Part shown: in pieces, positions 22,025 to 32,624 of the stretch | How positions within the stretch are numbered: the stretch's first letter is position 1 | Layout: each line of letters starts with the position of its first letter | Assembly (NCBI GenBank): GCA_038503075.1 | Contig: JBCAML010000006.1 | Coordinates: 1,302,001 to 1,366,000 of the forward strand | Length of the DNA stretch: 64,000 bases | Source of the DNA: Gyromitra esculenta | Taxonomy: Eukaryota; Ascomycota; Pezizomycetes; Pezizales; Discinaceae | Direction of reading: 5' to 3' | Translations under genes and position numbers: made by a program | The notes under the pieces: model-generated | What the model saw: only the letters and a program-made list of their open reading frames with translations | The model's database searches: none | Told to the model about the DNA's origin: nothing

Positions 22025-25000
22025 ATGGCAACTTCTCAGGGCCTCTCTGCCATGCACAGCCCATCACAGACACAATATACGTATTTACCGGTATCTCCAG
22101 TAGACCCTGCAGGTATACCACCTCCACCAATAAGAAAGCTCAGACAATCAAATATGCCCAAGACCAAGAGTAACCAAACTAACGCTGTGCAGACAGACCA
22201 GCAAAATCTCCACCAGGGTATTCAATAACTTCGACTATCAGTCAAGGTTCGCAATACCTTAACCAACATAAATCTTGAGACTAATATATATATACGATAC
22301 CCTCATAGAAGGAATCCAACCCAGATGGAAACCGTTCACCTTAAATACGCCTTTTTTACTCCTTTTTTTTCTCACCACGGTTACCATGATTATCCTCATT
22401 GAGGTGATTAATCAAAAGAGTATGCGAAATCAGGGACTGTTCTTCGCCAACACGTTAGGCGACTTCACAGAATTAGAGAGTTTCAGCTACAATTATCTCA
22501 TGACAATCATATCTGTGCTGTACGGTATGGCGTGGGCTTCAGTTGATCTGGATGTCAAACGCCTTGAGCCTTTCTTTCAACTCGCCAGCGCAAAGGGGGC
22601 CACAGCAGCAAATTCACTACTCTTATGTTATCCATTCGATTTCTTAGCCTTTGTCCCTATTACAGCTCTCGGTCGGAGGTAAACAGCTCTTTTAATTTGT
22701 TAGTTCTGGTAAATTAGGCGTACTGATACGATATATTTTACCAGACATTGGTCTGTTTTTTGTTCAGGCTTCGCTCTTGTATTGATTTTCTGGGTTATCA
22801 CACCTATGCAAGCAGCTCTCCTGGCAACTAGCACGGTGACCTTACGTCTACCCACTGAATTTGTTTCTTATAGAAATATTCTTTCATTAGAAAAGCAAGG
22901 CGGTCGCGATGTGACTGCTCAGTATTTTTACACTGCATATGGCGTTTCTTTTTTGAACGAGCAGCTTCCGCCTTTCACAACCAAAGAATACGCAGCCATG
23001 CCATTCAGACCAGTTGATGCAACCTCCAACAGCCTACCTGGCGGAGGGAACGAAAACTGGACAGCAATCACCAGGACATACACGACTGACATAGATTGCA
23101 CGCTTGCAACAAAGGCTTCGCCTGATAATCCCTATAATCTTACAAATAATGCGGGCTGCACCAAAAATATCACTGGACTATTCATGGAGGGCAAAGAAAT
23201 GCGGACTCTTTTGTATATGGGCTTTGGGTGGTATAAGAGCGCTGATAATTTAAACTCCGGAGTCCTCGATTCGTGCCAAAACGGCCCTCACATATTCCTG
23301 GCCGTCTGGCAACATTTGGCCGCGGGCGCCGTCAATCCCGACATCACCGCGGTGTTTTGCAAGCCTAAGTACTACTATACTGACATGAGGGTCACGGTCG
23401 ACCCGAGCACATTGGTTGTCAAACATGCTGAGGCTGTGGGAGCCCCTGTACCCTTCACTGAAGCCGACGGTCCTTTTAACGTCACCCGTTTTGAGGCAGA
23501 CGTGAGTCAAGGTCAAATGCCGGTATTCCAAGGACTTTCTTCAAAGTGGGTGACCAACTTACCTCCGACTAGCAAATCACGATACGAGGACTGGGGTATT
23601 ACTGATTCATCAACACAAATCATCTATGCCGTGGGAACATCACAGAACTTGACATTCGAGGATCTCAAAGACCCTAAGATTCTTTCTGATGCGTTTAAGA
23701 GGGCTCACAAACTGCTTTTCGCGAATTACGTTTATGCGGTTCTTGACGATATGCCTAAGGGCGATATCAAGCAAACAACTCTTGGGGAACGCACTGTAGA
23801 AAAGTTGGCAGTTGTCGTTGTGGGTGTATTTGCACATCTCCTAGAGGCCTTTCTTGCAGTAGTGGCGGTCTGCTTTGCTGTTCTAGGGGTAATATCGTAT
23901 CGTAGGAATGCAAACTTATTTGGGGACCCCGACTCCCTAGCGGCGAAGATGGCTATTGTGGCGAATAGCAAGTCTTTGCTTCAAGATTTTGATGGCCTGG
24001 ATGAATGCCCTGATCTCCAAAAAGAACTGCCAGTTAGGACATACCGACTCGACAGATGGGATAGCAATGGTTATTACAAAATAGACTATGAGGGGAGCCC
24101 CAGTACCAAACTCAACGAAAGCACTAGTATGCTTCCTCCATCCTGCACTAGCCATGGCGTAAACTGACAGACTTGAAGAAATTAGAAAAGAGTACTCAGG
24201 TGCGGCTGTAAGGCCCTTTGTGCTAAGTACAACTGTGGGAGTTGCAATGGCTCTATCTTTTATTGGGGTAACGGTTTTTCTTATCTTCTTATTCAAGTCC
24301 GCTCAGAAAAACAACGGTAAGCTTCCTCGGACAAGCATCTATAAAAAAAAATGGGCGAACCCGTACCATCACAGCCCAAGTGTCCAATGCGTTTTACGAT
24401 TACCTTTTGTTGATGCACAGAAAACTAGGATTGCCCATTCTTTCGAATAACCAAGTTGTGGTCCAAATCATCTTTTCCGCTATCCCTACAATATTGGCAA
24501 CCGTAATGGAACCATTATGGGTCCTTCTCACACGCTACTTTTGCGTCTATCAACCATATATCGAGCTCTCTGAGGGAAGAACTCTGCCATCTCGCTCCCT
24601 TTCAATTAAATACACAAATATCCCTCCCGCCTTGGTTGTTTTCCGCGCCCTCCGATCGAAACACTTTATTCTCTTCGCACTTTCTGCAACCGCGCTACTT
24701 GCGAATCTCCTTGCTGTCTCGTTTGCAGGTCTTTTCCAAACCGAAATACTGCCCATAGAAACCCCAACTACTTTCACTCAGCCATTATCGCCCATGATCG
24801 ACACCGCAATACGACCCAATGCTGATGCGACCCTTTACTACAACACACAGGGTTCCTTTATCAAAGATAGTCAAGATCCCTGGATCATAGTCATGACCAA
24901 CCTCACCCAAGGAGCTCCTCTACCGCCTTGGGTTGCCGATGATTACTATTTCCTTCCATTCGAGTGGATGAATTCTACAAAAAGCCCCATAGCCCACAAG

Positions 25001-26119
25001 GCTATCACTCAGGGATTCGGCGTGGATTTAGATTGCAAGGAGTTGCGGAGTGAGGAATTCAAAGCACAAGTGATGAGGGGTGTCTACACCAACATAATTT
25101 TCACAATACCCGTTAATGGCAGTAAGGATACTGCCTGCTTCACTCGAAATATGGATAGCTACGATATATTTGATGGGCCCGGTGTGAGCGGACAGCAGGT
25201 TGCTGCAGAATATTCGTTCCGCCCGTTACCCACGGGGTACAACTATAATCAGCACCAGCTTGAATCGTGTCAAAGCAGGCTCGTTGTTGGCTGGGGCCGA
25301 GGAATTGTGAGAGGGGCGGACATGCTCGACTTTAGTACCTACACCAACGTCACTCTAGTATGCCAACAACGACTCAAGACCGCCATGTTCGAGGTAACAG
25401 TGGATGCAGATCAGAGGGTTCAGAAATATGAAAAGATCCCGGGATCCGATCAAGATCCGGCAGCACTCTTCACAGGTCTCGACAAAACGCTGCTCAATTT
25501 CACCGCACAGACAGCACAAGTCATTCAGGTATCCGGAATCCCTACGGGCTATGAAGAGATATGGAGCAACGACACCTACCCCAACCTTGTCCCACACTAC
25601 CTTGCGGACAAGCTCCTCAACACCAGTCTTTCCGATCCTAACAAGCCTCTCGCCAGCTTCAAAGTTCTTGCCGACGGATACAACAAGACCGTGCAGCGCC
25701 TATTCCCCATCATCCTCGCACTGAACTCCGACGCCATATTCACCAAACAAGCCGCCAGCGCGAACACCCTCATCGACGGCTTCGCAATCAACATGGTGCA
25801 GCGGGTCGTGATGAACACAGTCATGTTCTACATCTCGACCATCATCATGGGCATAAACATCGTTGTTGGGATCCTCACTTTCGTATTCCGGCCGAAAACA
25901 TTCCTGCCGAGGTTTCCAGACACGCTTGCGTCCGAGATTGCATATTACTACAGCAGCCAGGCCCTCAGCGATGTCAGCGGAACTGTGTCGATGAGTTCGG
26001 CCTCGCGTGATAAGCATCTAAACCGACTGGGTTACACTTATGGGTATGGGTGGTTCAGAACAAAAGATGGGAGGAAGCATAGAGGGATAGAACGTTCCTC
26101 AATCATAGATGATTCGTAG
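22025..26119 (+). CDS. DUF3433 multi-pass membrane protein with internal duplication (5 exons)
   Basis: Exons 22025-22217, 22309-22678, 22745-24126, 24200-24316, 24375-26119 sum to 3,807 nt (1,268 aa) in frame. The fourth junction (24126/24200) is the least certain, as other donors are possible. A cytoplasmic Pro/Asn-rich N-terminus leads to RWKPFTLNTPFLLLFFLTT, a fungal DUF3433 start, followed by hydrophobic spans, the segment MAWASVDLDVKRLEPFFQLA and a large lumenal/extracellular domain with many N-x-S/T sites. A membrane span (VVVVGVFAHLLEAFLAVVAV) then leads to a second copy of the module: VRPFVLSTTVG, a span, ATVMEPLWVLLTRYFCVYQP, another span, a second glycosylated domain and a final span near NTVMFYISTIIMGINIVV. 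The family is fungus-specific with no known function. The gene stands alone between two gene-poor regions. Confidence 0.87.
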
Positions 26120-26998
26120 ATGGGTTTTTGGGTTTTTGGGTTTTTTTTGCTCCTAAACCCCAGTGATTTTTGGGGGGGGCGGGGGGGAAAGTTATCTATA
26201 ACGGTGTAAGGGTTTGGGGGAGTTTTGTTTTTAGCTGTACAGACAACACGTGCACCATAGCCAACCGGGTGATGATGAATATTGTACGATTTCTATGTAC
26301 CATGCAGGGTCTTGGGACAGAACGTAATGATTAAACTTAAAATGGGTAGCAAGCAAAATAAATGTCAATGAAGGTTACACGACGCACGATAACCTCTTCA
26401 AGTCTTTTTGGGTATCGGGTATGAGTGAGCATTGATTTTGAGCTCGAGAGTATCATGATCTTTATCACAAAGCCACATACGCCGAACCACCATCCCACTT
26501 TATGCGGCAAACACACCACCTAGAGGCTAGCCTAGCTTCCCCCAGAAGTTTCAACCGAGTGATATTCTATGCATATATAAATCTCCTCATCCACGACATA
26601 CAACAACCAGTAAACCCCCCTCCTTAAAAAGAGCAATAGCCACCCATCTATCTATCCACCAGTGAATATCAAGCCTCTAGAAAGCACTAACCCTTAACTA
26701 AAGCGCCGGAACCCCCTCCCACCCACCCTAAGGCTTAAAAAAACGCGGCACGAACGAACGCGGCTCCCTACTTTACCTAGCTACGACAATATGTAGCCAA
26801 TAGGATACTAGCAGCTAGATAGATAGCACACTACACGTAGTAAATACGTTAAAGTACTAGCTAGCACTATCAGCAACCCGAAGCCCCCATGGGAAAGCAA
26901 ATCCGTCCGTATTGATAATTCCTTAACCGGCCGGTGTATACTACATGTAGTACATGTAGCCATGCATGCTTTAACGTACACGGCATGTCGAGTAAATA

Positions 26999-27029
26999 GG
27001 GAGGGAGGGAGGGAGGGAGGGAGGGAGGG
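26999..27029. repeat. (GGGA)n microsatellite
   Basis: About seven perfect GGGA/GGAG units in noncoding DNA. Confidence 0.9.
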
Positions 27030-27319
27030 AATAGCTCGATTACTTACTTTCAAAGACTGGTTAGGTTATGTATTTAGCACTTTAGTAGTTTGACGTCTTG
27101 GCGCTTGGCGAGACGTATACTATGGCTTGGCAGCACTGAAACTTGCGACTTACGACTTCGAGATGCGGTAGAGCTGGAGGTGGGGGGGGGAAATTATAGT
27201 AGGTAGGTAGGTAGGTAGATAAGCGCCGTATACGTCCCGACCGCTCCTACTGGAATCACTAAAGGAGAGGAGACATTGCTATCTGTGCAGTTCGATTCAC
27301 TCGCCGAGATACTATCATC

Positions 27320-27467
27320 GATCAGCCAAATGCCAGGACGGGCCAAATGCCAGAACACGGATTCTAGTAAGAAAACTTGCTTATATCCAGCAGGGTAACC
27401 AATTTTTGCCCAATGAGAAATACAACCGACCCTCCTAGCATTTGGACCGTCCTAGCATTTGGCTGAT
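27320..27467. mobile_element. MITE-like element with duplicated motif in each arm
   Basis: About 148 bp. The ends are GATCAGCCAAATGCCAGGAC and its near-perfect complement at 27434-27467. Each 34-bp arm carries CCAAATGC(C/T)AG twice in direct orientation, separated by about 8 bp. The centre is noncoding. Confidence 0.8.
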
Positions 27468-27710
27468 CAAGTATAGTATTACTGCTTCGTATACCTATGT
27501 GCAGTCAAGGGTGGTGGAACAAGTAAGCCTCTTTCGACGCAGACGGTTATATACATAGCAAGATTTACAGTACAGTAGCTTATTATGCACCACGGGGCGC
27601 GATACTCCAAAACCGCTACTTGAGCAGATAGATACATGTAAGATAGAACTAATGGCCATCCTCACCCTCACTGCTCCAATGACCCTCGTACGTTTATCAA
27701 GCCCTCAAAA

Positions 27711-27951
27711 AGTACTACGAATACCAGGATAAGTCTGTGGACAGGTGGCGGTGCAGCTCTTTTCCTAAGTGACTCAAGCTCGTTCGGATTTCATCTTTTT
27801 GTGAGCTAACTTCCTTTAACATTTAATACATAGAACTCTTGGTCCATTAGGGCCTTTATCAGATCTCTCAGGGAGTTATGGAGGTGTAGAAAGTTAACAT
27901 CTCTTACTCGCACCGCCACTTGCCCAGACTTACCCTGGTATCCGTAGTACA
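27711..27951. mobile_element. MITE-like element of the GGTGGCGGTGC family (copy 1)
   Basis: About 240 bp. Left arm GTACTACGAATACCAGGATA then AAGTCTG and GGTGGCGGTGCAG; the right arm is its complement with few mismatches (27905-27950). The subterminal GGTGGCGGTGC box is shared with the elements at 52851-53062 and 54231-54280. Confidence 0.78.
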
Positions 27952-28511
27952 ATCGGCCACCATTCAGCCCTTTGTCGAGCTCACCCGTATGCATGAGCTG
28001 TGATATCATACGATACGCCCTGATCGCCCTGATAGTCGCTGGGGGGTTGATCACTTTCTATTAGCAGAAACGAGGATACATCCGGTCCCCGTATCCAGTA
28101 TCTAGTGCGCTGCTCGCCCAAAAGATGTTCTGCATACGTAGACGTAGACCCCCGGTAGATTCCTAGGAGATCACCGAGCAGTGCATAAGAAAATAGCAAG
28201 TAGAAAGCTACGTCCGGGCTATTCCTGAGATATTCATCGATTTCATCCCAACTACCAATTTCCCCGGTCCCCCTCCCCACCTCTCCAAACCAACCTCTCC
28301 AACCCACCCACCCATCCGTCCATCCGTCCATCCATCCATTCAAACTATAATAATATACAATCCACACAGGGAAAAAAAAAAAAGGAGAAAAAGAAAAAGA
28401 AAAAGAAAGAATAATAATTTCAAATGCAAACTTTTTCCTCCAATCCAGCCCGCTATCGTACTTTCTCAACCACTGCATGATTACATATATATCATTAAAA
28501 CCGCCGTTCTA

Positions 28512-29626
28512 CTATTTCCTCGACTTCTTCTTGGCAGGGCCGTCTTCCTCTTCTGCGCCGTTCCTCTTGCCCTTCTTGGTGATGTGTGCCAGGACCGCCG
28601 CAGCATCGATCTCGTCGTCAACGTCAGACTCAAGGTCGATATCGCCTTCCTCGTCCTCGTCGCCCTCGTCGTCCAGAGAATCCGCTGCACCACCATTAAC
28701 CTCGATCCGCAAAAAAACAAAAACAAGGGGGGGAGACAACGTACTAAAGTATTTAGGAGCATTAGGATACAAGTCCTCCGCAATCTGCACCGCCATTTCC
28801 TCACCATTCGGAAAGACCTCAACCGGGCCCTCCTTCTCATCGTCGTGATCGTGAGCGTGATCGTGATCGTGATCGCACCCATCATGCTCATGCTCATGCT
28901 CATGCTCATGCTCATGCTCATGCACCTCTCCCAGCGCCTCATGGCTCCCCGTCCAAAGGAACCAATTAAAGAAGCTCGCGGGGCCCTGCTCCATCAACTT
29001 CTCCAGCTTTGCGCTCGCACTCTTCCCCCCCCCCTCCCCCTCCTGCCCATTTGCAGCAGCTCTGCGCTCTGCAAACGCCGCTATAGCCGCAGCGGTCACG
29101 CCCTCCGTCAGGTCCTTCCCGTCCTTCCACGCGATGGACACGGGCTCCGAGCACAGGCCGGAGCCGCCAGGCTGGTACACGAATTTCTTGCGGATGACGC
29201 CGTCAGCGAAGTAGTCGTTGGGGGCAAACTCAAACTCGATCTGGACGGTGCGCGGCTCGACGCTGTCGGGGCGTGTGACGTTGATGCCGCGGAGGAACTT
29301 GCCAATCAGGTGCGCGTCCTCCGGGGTGATGTATTCGTCGAAGGCGAGGGCGGCGGCGGCCTGCTCGAAGGTGAAGGGCCAGAAGTTGCGGATCTGGGAG
29401 GTGATGGCGTTGCGGCGCGCGAACAGGGGTGCTTGGCGGAGGGTGGTTTCGCGGACTGGAGTGGTCAGTATATGGGGGGGGGTATGGGGGAGGGACACGT
29501 ACGGATGTCGACATCGACCTTCTCAAACTCCTTCTCCAGGCCAGCGAGATCTGCCAGCGCGCGCTGGATCTCCTCCTGGTCGATTGGCTGCTCTTCCTTG
29601 GACATTTTTTCGAGGTCAATTGGCAT
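28512..29626 (-). CDS. NAP/SET-family histone chaperone (Vps75-like) with His-rich insert (3 exons)
   Basis: Exons 29626-29503, 29455-28745, 28684-28512 sum to 1,008 nt (335 aa). The ATG at 29605 could also serve, and an in-frame ATG at 29701 would add a Pro-rich piece. The N-terminal helix (EEIQRALADLAGLEKEFEKV) is the dimerisation helix of NAP/SET proteins. The fold follows with FARRNAITSQIRNFWPFTF, YITPEDAHLIGKFLRG, FEFAPNDYFADGVIRKKF and FFNWF. The C-terminus is acidic (DDEGDEDEEGDIDLESDVDD) and ends with a basic KKKSRK nuclear signal. Family members bind H3-H4 or H2A-H2B. The oddity is a His/Glu then His/Asp tract at about residues 217-246, containing 12 histidines and encoded by a CATGAG-type microsatellite. 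It is divergent from the dephospho-CoA kinase gene across 1.2 kb. Confidence 0.88.
28839..28924. repeat. Coding hexanucleotide microsatellite (CTCATG)n and (GTGATC)n
   Basis: On the + strand, six perfect CTCATG units (about 28886-28922) follow several GTGATC-type units. On the minus strand they encode the HE and HD repeats of the histone-chaperone gene. Period six keeps the frame, so unit number can vary without breaking the protein. Confidence 0.88.
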
Positions 29627-30822
29627 CGGCGGCGGTGGTGGAGGGAGGATGGGAGTGGAGCTGGGTGCGGATTCCAGGCGTCGAACGCGGTTTTTGAACA
29701 CGGGTGTGCCAAGACAGTGTTAGGGTTAGGGTTGCTGCCGGCCCTCTGGTATTATTCCTCCGCTCTGGGGCCGCAGTGGCAGTGGCAGTGGATCTGCTCA
29801 GCCCAGCAAGGGGCTGCCAGCGCCTCCAATTCGGCCGCCGGCCGTCCAACCGCCTGCTGGGCATTCTCGCCCCTTGCCTGCTGTTCGCGGCAGTTCATGG
29901 CGCATCACTCGTCCCCGTGGCCCGGTCCCAGGCCACTGGGACGGAGCGGCCTGCGATGCGGATTGGGAGCTGCGGGATCGCCATACCGCCTGCAACGATG
30001 CCAGCTCGCTGCAGCCGCCTGTCTGTCTGTCTGTCTGTCTGTCTGCCCTGCCTGCCTGCCCCAGCTGGCTCCGCCAGATCCAAAAGCGGAGAAGCCCTGG
30101 CGGCCCGACCCGCGGGAACACACATATTATAAGCTCTACATACATCCACGTCCTGCTCGAGCACACATCCACATACATATGCTGTGCTGTGCATGGAGGG
30201 GATGTGGCCGTCAGATCACCAACCAGCAGGCAGACATCGCGAGCATTCTGTGCACCGAAAACAGTCGGGGCGAGCTGCCCAACTCCCGTGCCCGCAGACG
30301 GGGGTGCCAACGAGAACTGCAACTGCCGTCCTGCGACAATTGCCTCTGCATCCACGGCATCTCCGCTGGCGGGCAAGATCCTATTCCAAGATCTGCGTGG
30401 GCGTGCCAATCGCTGGTTTGGCCAGATACAAGTCCCCATCGTGGACGAGGCCGGGAAAGAATAGACGACCCACAGCAAAAAAAAAGGGTCCAATTCCGTC
30501 CAAGCAAACCCTGCCTCGCAAACCCCGTATATCCTCGCTGTAGTGATACCCGTCTTCCATACAACTAAACCCCTAACCTCCCCAAGAAAAAGAAAAGAAG
30601 AAAGAGAAGAAAGAAAAAAAGAGGAAAATCTAAATAAATTTCAGGGCTAGGGTTCGCCCAATTCAGCCGGGACCGTGATTCGAATTACCCCCGTAGCCTC
30701 GGCACCTCAGCACGTCGTTTAACCTCCCCCACCAAGGCCCCCCCCCTTCTTTGAACAAATAAACCCCCCGATCCCCACCCACCTCGAATCCGCAAAAAAT
30801 AAAAACACATAATAAAAACAAA
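29627..30822. promoter_or_regulatory. Divergent 1.2-kb promoter region, GC-rich
   Basis: Separates the divergent histone-chaperone and dephospho-CoA kinase genes. Overlapping ORFs on both strands reflect high GC rather than coding. It includes a short TTAGGG-like run (29719-29732), a (GTCT)n microsatellite (30020-30043) and a purine-rich tract (30580-30630). Confidence 0.5.
30020..30043. repeat. (GTCT)n microsatellite
   Basis: About six perfect tetranucleotide units in noncoding DNA. Confidence 0.9.
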
Positions 30823-31726
30823 ATGCTCCTGATAGGCCTAACCGGGTCCATCTCGACCGGCAAGTCCACCGTCTCCTCGATCCTGTCCGCGGCGCCGCAC
30901 AACCTCCCACTGATCGACGCCGACCTGCTCTCGCGCAAGGTCGTCGAGCCAGGCACAAAGGGGTACTCTCAGATCGTAGACCATTTCGGCCCGAGCACCC
31001 CCGACCTGCTCGGGGCAGACGGGGGGCTGAACCGCGTGGTGCTGGGGAGGAGGGTATTTGGCGATGACGAAGAGCGACGGAAGGATCGGAGGGCGCTGAA
31101 TGGGATTGTACATCCGCTTGTTAGGAAGGAGATGTTTGTTTACTCCCCCACCCCCTAATCCCTCTCTTTGGGAATGATTAACGAGGAGGTGAGAGGGGGG
31201 TGGGTGGGTGGAAAACTACAGATATAAAGAGATAACAACACACTACCTCCACGGCCACTGGGCTTGTGTCCTCGACATCCCGCTGCTGTTTGAGGCCTCG
31301 CTCGACCTGATCTGCGGCACCGTCCTCGTTGTGGCGGTCTCGGACCGGGAAGTGCAGTTGCAGCGACTGCTGGCTCGGGACGCCCAGAGCGGCGGCGACA
31401 TGACGCGGGAGGATGCTGAGCGACGGGTGCTGTCGCAGATGCTGATTGGGGAGAAGATGCAGCGGGTGGAGGGGATATACGGCGGCGCGAGAGGGAGAGG
31501 CTATGTATTGCTGAACGACGGCACGATCGACGAGCTGCGGGAGGAGGTGAGGCGGACAATGGAGAAGGTCAGGAGTGGCAGGGATGGGTGGTGGAAGTGG
31601 ATGCTGTGGGCGCTGCCGCCGCTGGCGGGGATGGTGGGGTTTTGGGTGTGTGTTATGAGCTGGTGGTGGAGGAAGAAGTGGATGGAGGCGGACGAAAAGG
31701 CGAAGGGGGTCAAGGCGAAACTGTGA
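30823..31726 (+). CDS. cab5: Dephospho-CoA kinase with C-terminal membrane anchor (2 exons)
   Basis: Catalyses the last step of coenzyme A synthesis, phosphorylating the 3'-hydroxyl of dephospho-CoA with ATP. Exons 30823-31133 and 31222-31726 (816 nt, 271 aa). The intron uses a GTTTGT donor, the only nearby one that keeps frame and avoids the stop right after the acceptor. P-loop GLTGSISTGKST (residues 5-16), then LIDADLLSRKVVEPG, the substrate motif VLDIPLLFEASLD and the lid region RLLARDAQSGGDMTREDAE. After the kinase fold a hydrophobic span (WMLWALPPLAGMVGFWVCVM) and a short basic tail (RKKWMEADEKAKG) give a tail-anchored topology, probably on ER or mitochondrial outer membrane. Converges with the YjbQ-type gene, 293 bp away. 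Confidence 0.93.
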
Positions 31727-32019
31727 GAGTGGGCATCGGGGGCAAGTGTAGGACTATGGGGGTTTGGGTATCAGGTTATTGTCGAGCGTGGGTTTCTTTC
31801 GTCATGGGCTCTGTTCTTCTTGGGCATCGTTCGTTTTATATTTGCAATTTGGAAAGGCTGTGTGTGTGTATTGCTCCTTTGCGTGGATAGCACGAGTAGC
31901 AACAGGCAGGCAGACAGACATGTGCAGCAAGTTAAGTAATATGGAACACAAAGGTTTACATCGCACTCTACAAAACCGCCATCCACTCCCTCCCGCAGAG
32001 CTGCTCTCCCCACAGCAGG

Positions 32020-32624
32020 CTATCTCAACTCCCCGTTGATGGTAGCAACAACCTTCCGATTATGCTTCGCCGTCCGAAACTCCAGATACCAGATCCCTAA
32101 TCCCATTAGCCCTTCCCTCCCCTTCCCCCAACCCTCACCATGAAAACAGAAGAGAGAACGAAAAACCCACCCTGCCATGTCCCCAACGCCAGCCTTCCAT
32201 CCGCAATAGGGACCGTAACAGTCGCCCCAATAAGCGAACTCTTAATATGAGCCTGTCCTCCCCTTCTTATCAGCCCCACCCAGCACCCCCACCAAACCCA
32301 ACCCAAGACAAGACAGGAGCATGCTATACATACCGGCATATCATCACTCCCCTCCGCATCGTGTCTATAAATCCCCTCCCCCGCTTTATCCTCAACCACG
32401 ATCCGGTCCAACGCATCGCTCATGTCCGCCCTGACATCGCTGTCCCAGTTCTCGTTCAGACTGAGCGCGCAGCTGGTGTGCTGGATAAACAGCGTCAGCA
32501 GTCCCACGCGGTACCGCGAGATCTCCGGGAGTGCCGCTGTGATCTCCGCCGTGACGAGGTAGGACCCGCGGGAGCGCGCGGGGAGCGATAGCGTTTTCTG
32601 GAACCAGGCCGAGGGGGTAGCCAT
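32020..32624 (-). CDS. YjbQ/UPF0047 family protein (3 exons)
   Basis: Exons 32624-32334, 32252-32171, 32096-32020 sum to 450 nt (149 aa), the usual length of this small trimeric family. Family landmarks: LTLFIQHTSCALSLNEN with the conserved His of QHTS, the acidic segment ADMSDALDRIV, YRHDAEGSDDMPAHIKSSLI across the first intron, and LALGTWQGIWYLEFRTAKHN across the second. The splices restore these motifs, which fixes the model. Bacterial YjbQ has been reported to have weak thiamine-phosphate synthase activity; the fungal role is unknown. The start at 32624 gives the standard N-terminus (MATPSAWFQKTLSLPARSRG); an upstream ATG at 32690 adds 22 unlikely residues. Confidence 0.93.

Larger units (their letters stand above)
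26120..28511. other. Gene-poor region with two inverted-repeat elements
   Basis: About 2.4 kb without a convincing gene. It holds a (GGGA)n microsatellite at 26999-27029, a (GTAG)n run near 27201-27219, two overlapping-spaced TACATGTA palindromes (26942-26958), two MITE-like elements listed separately, and a purine-rich tract near 28370-28412. ORFs at 27806-28478 (-) run across a MITE and show no domain. Confidence 0.55.

Noticed and set aside
27806..28478. Minus-strand ORFs of 82 and 165 codons
   Set aside because: They run through a MITE and a poly-purine tract; repetitive Trp/Gly/Asp codons come from the TCCATCCGTC-like repeats.
28584..29723. 379-codon + strand ORF antisense to the histone-chaperone gene
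   Set aside because: Shadow of the minus-strand gene; its LMLMLM run is the antisense of the HE repeat.
29429..30568. 379-codon + strand ORF across the divergent promoter region
   Set aside because: It overlaps the first exon of the histone chaperone on the other strand, runs through a GTCT microsatellite as CLSV repeats, and has no domain. High GC explains the open frames on both strands.
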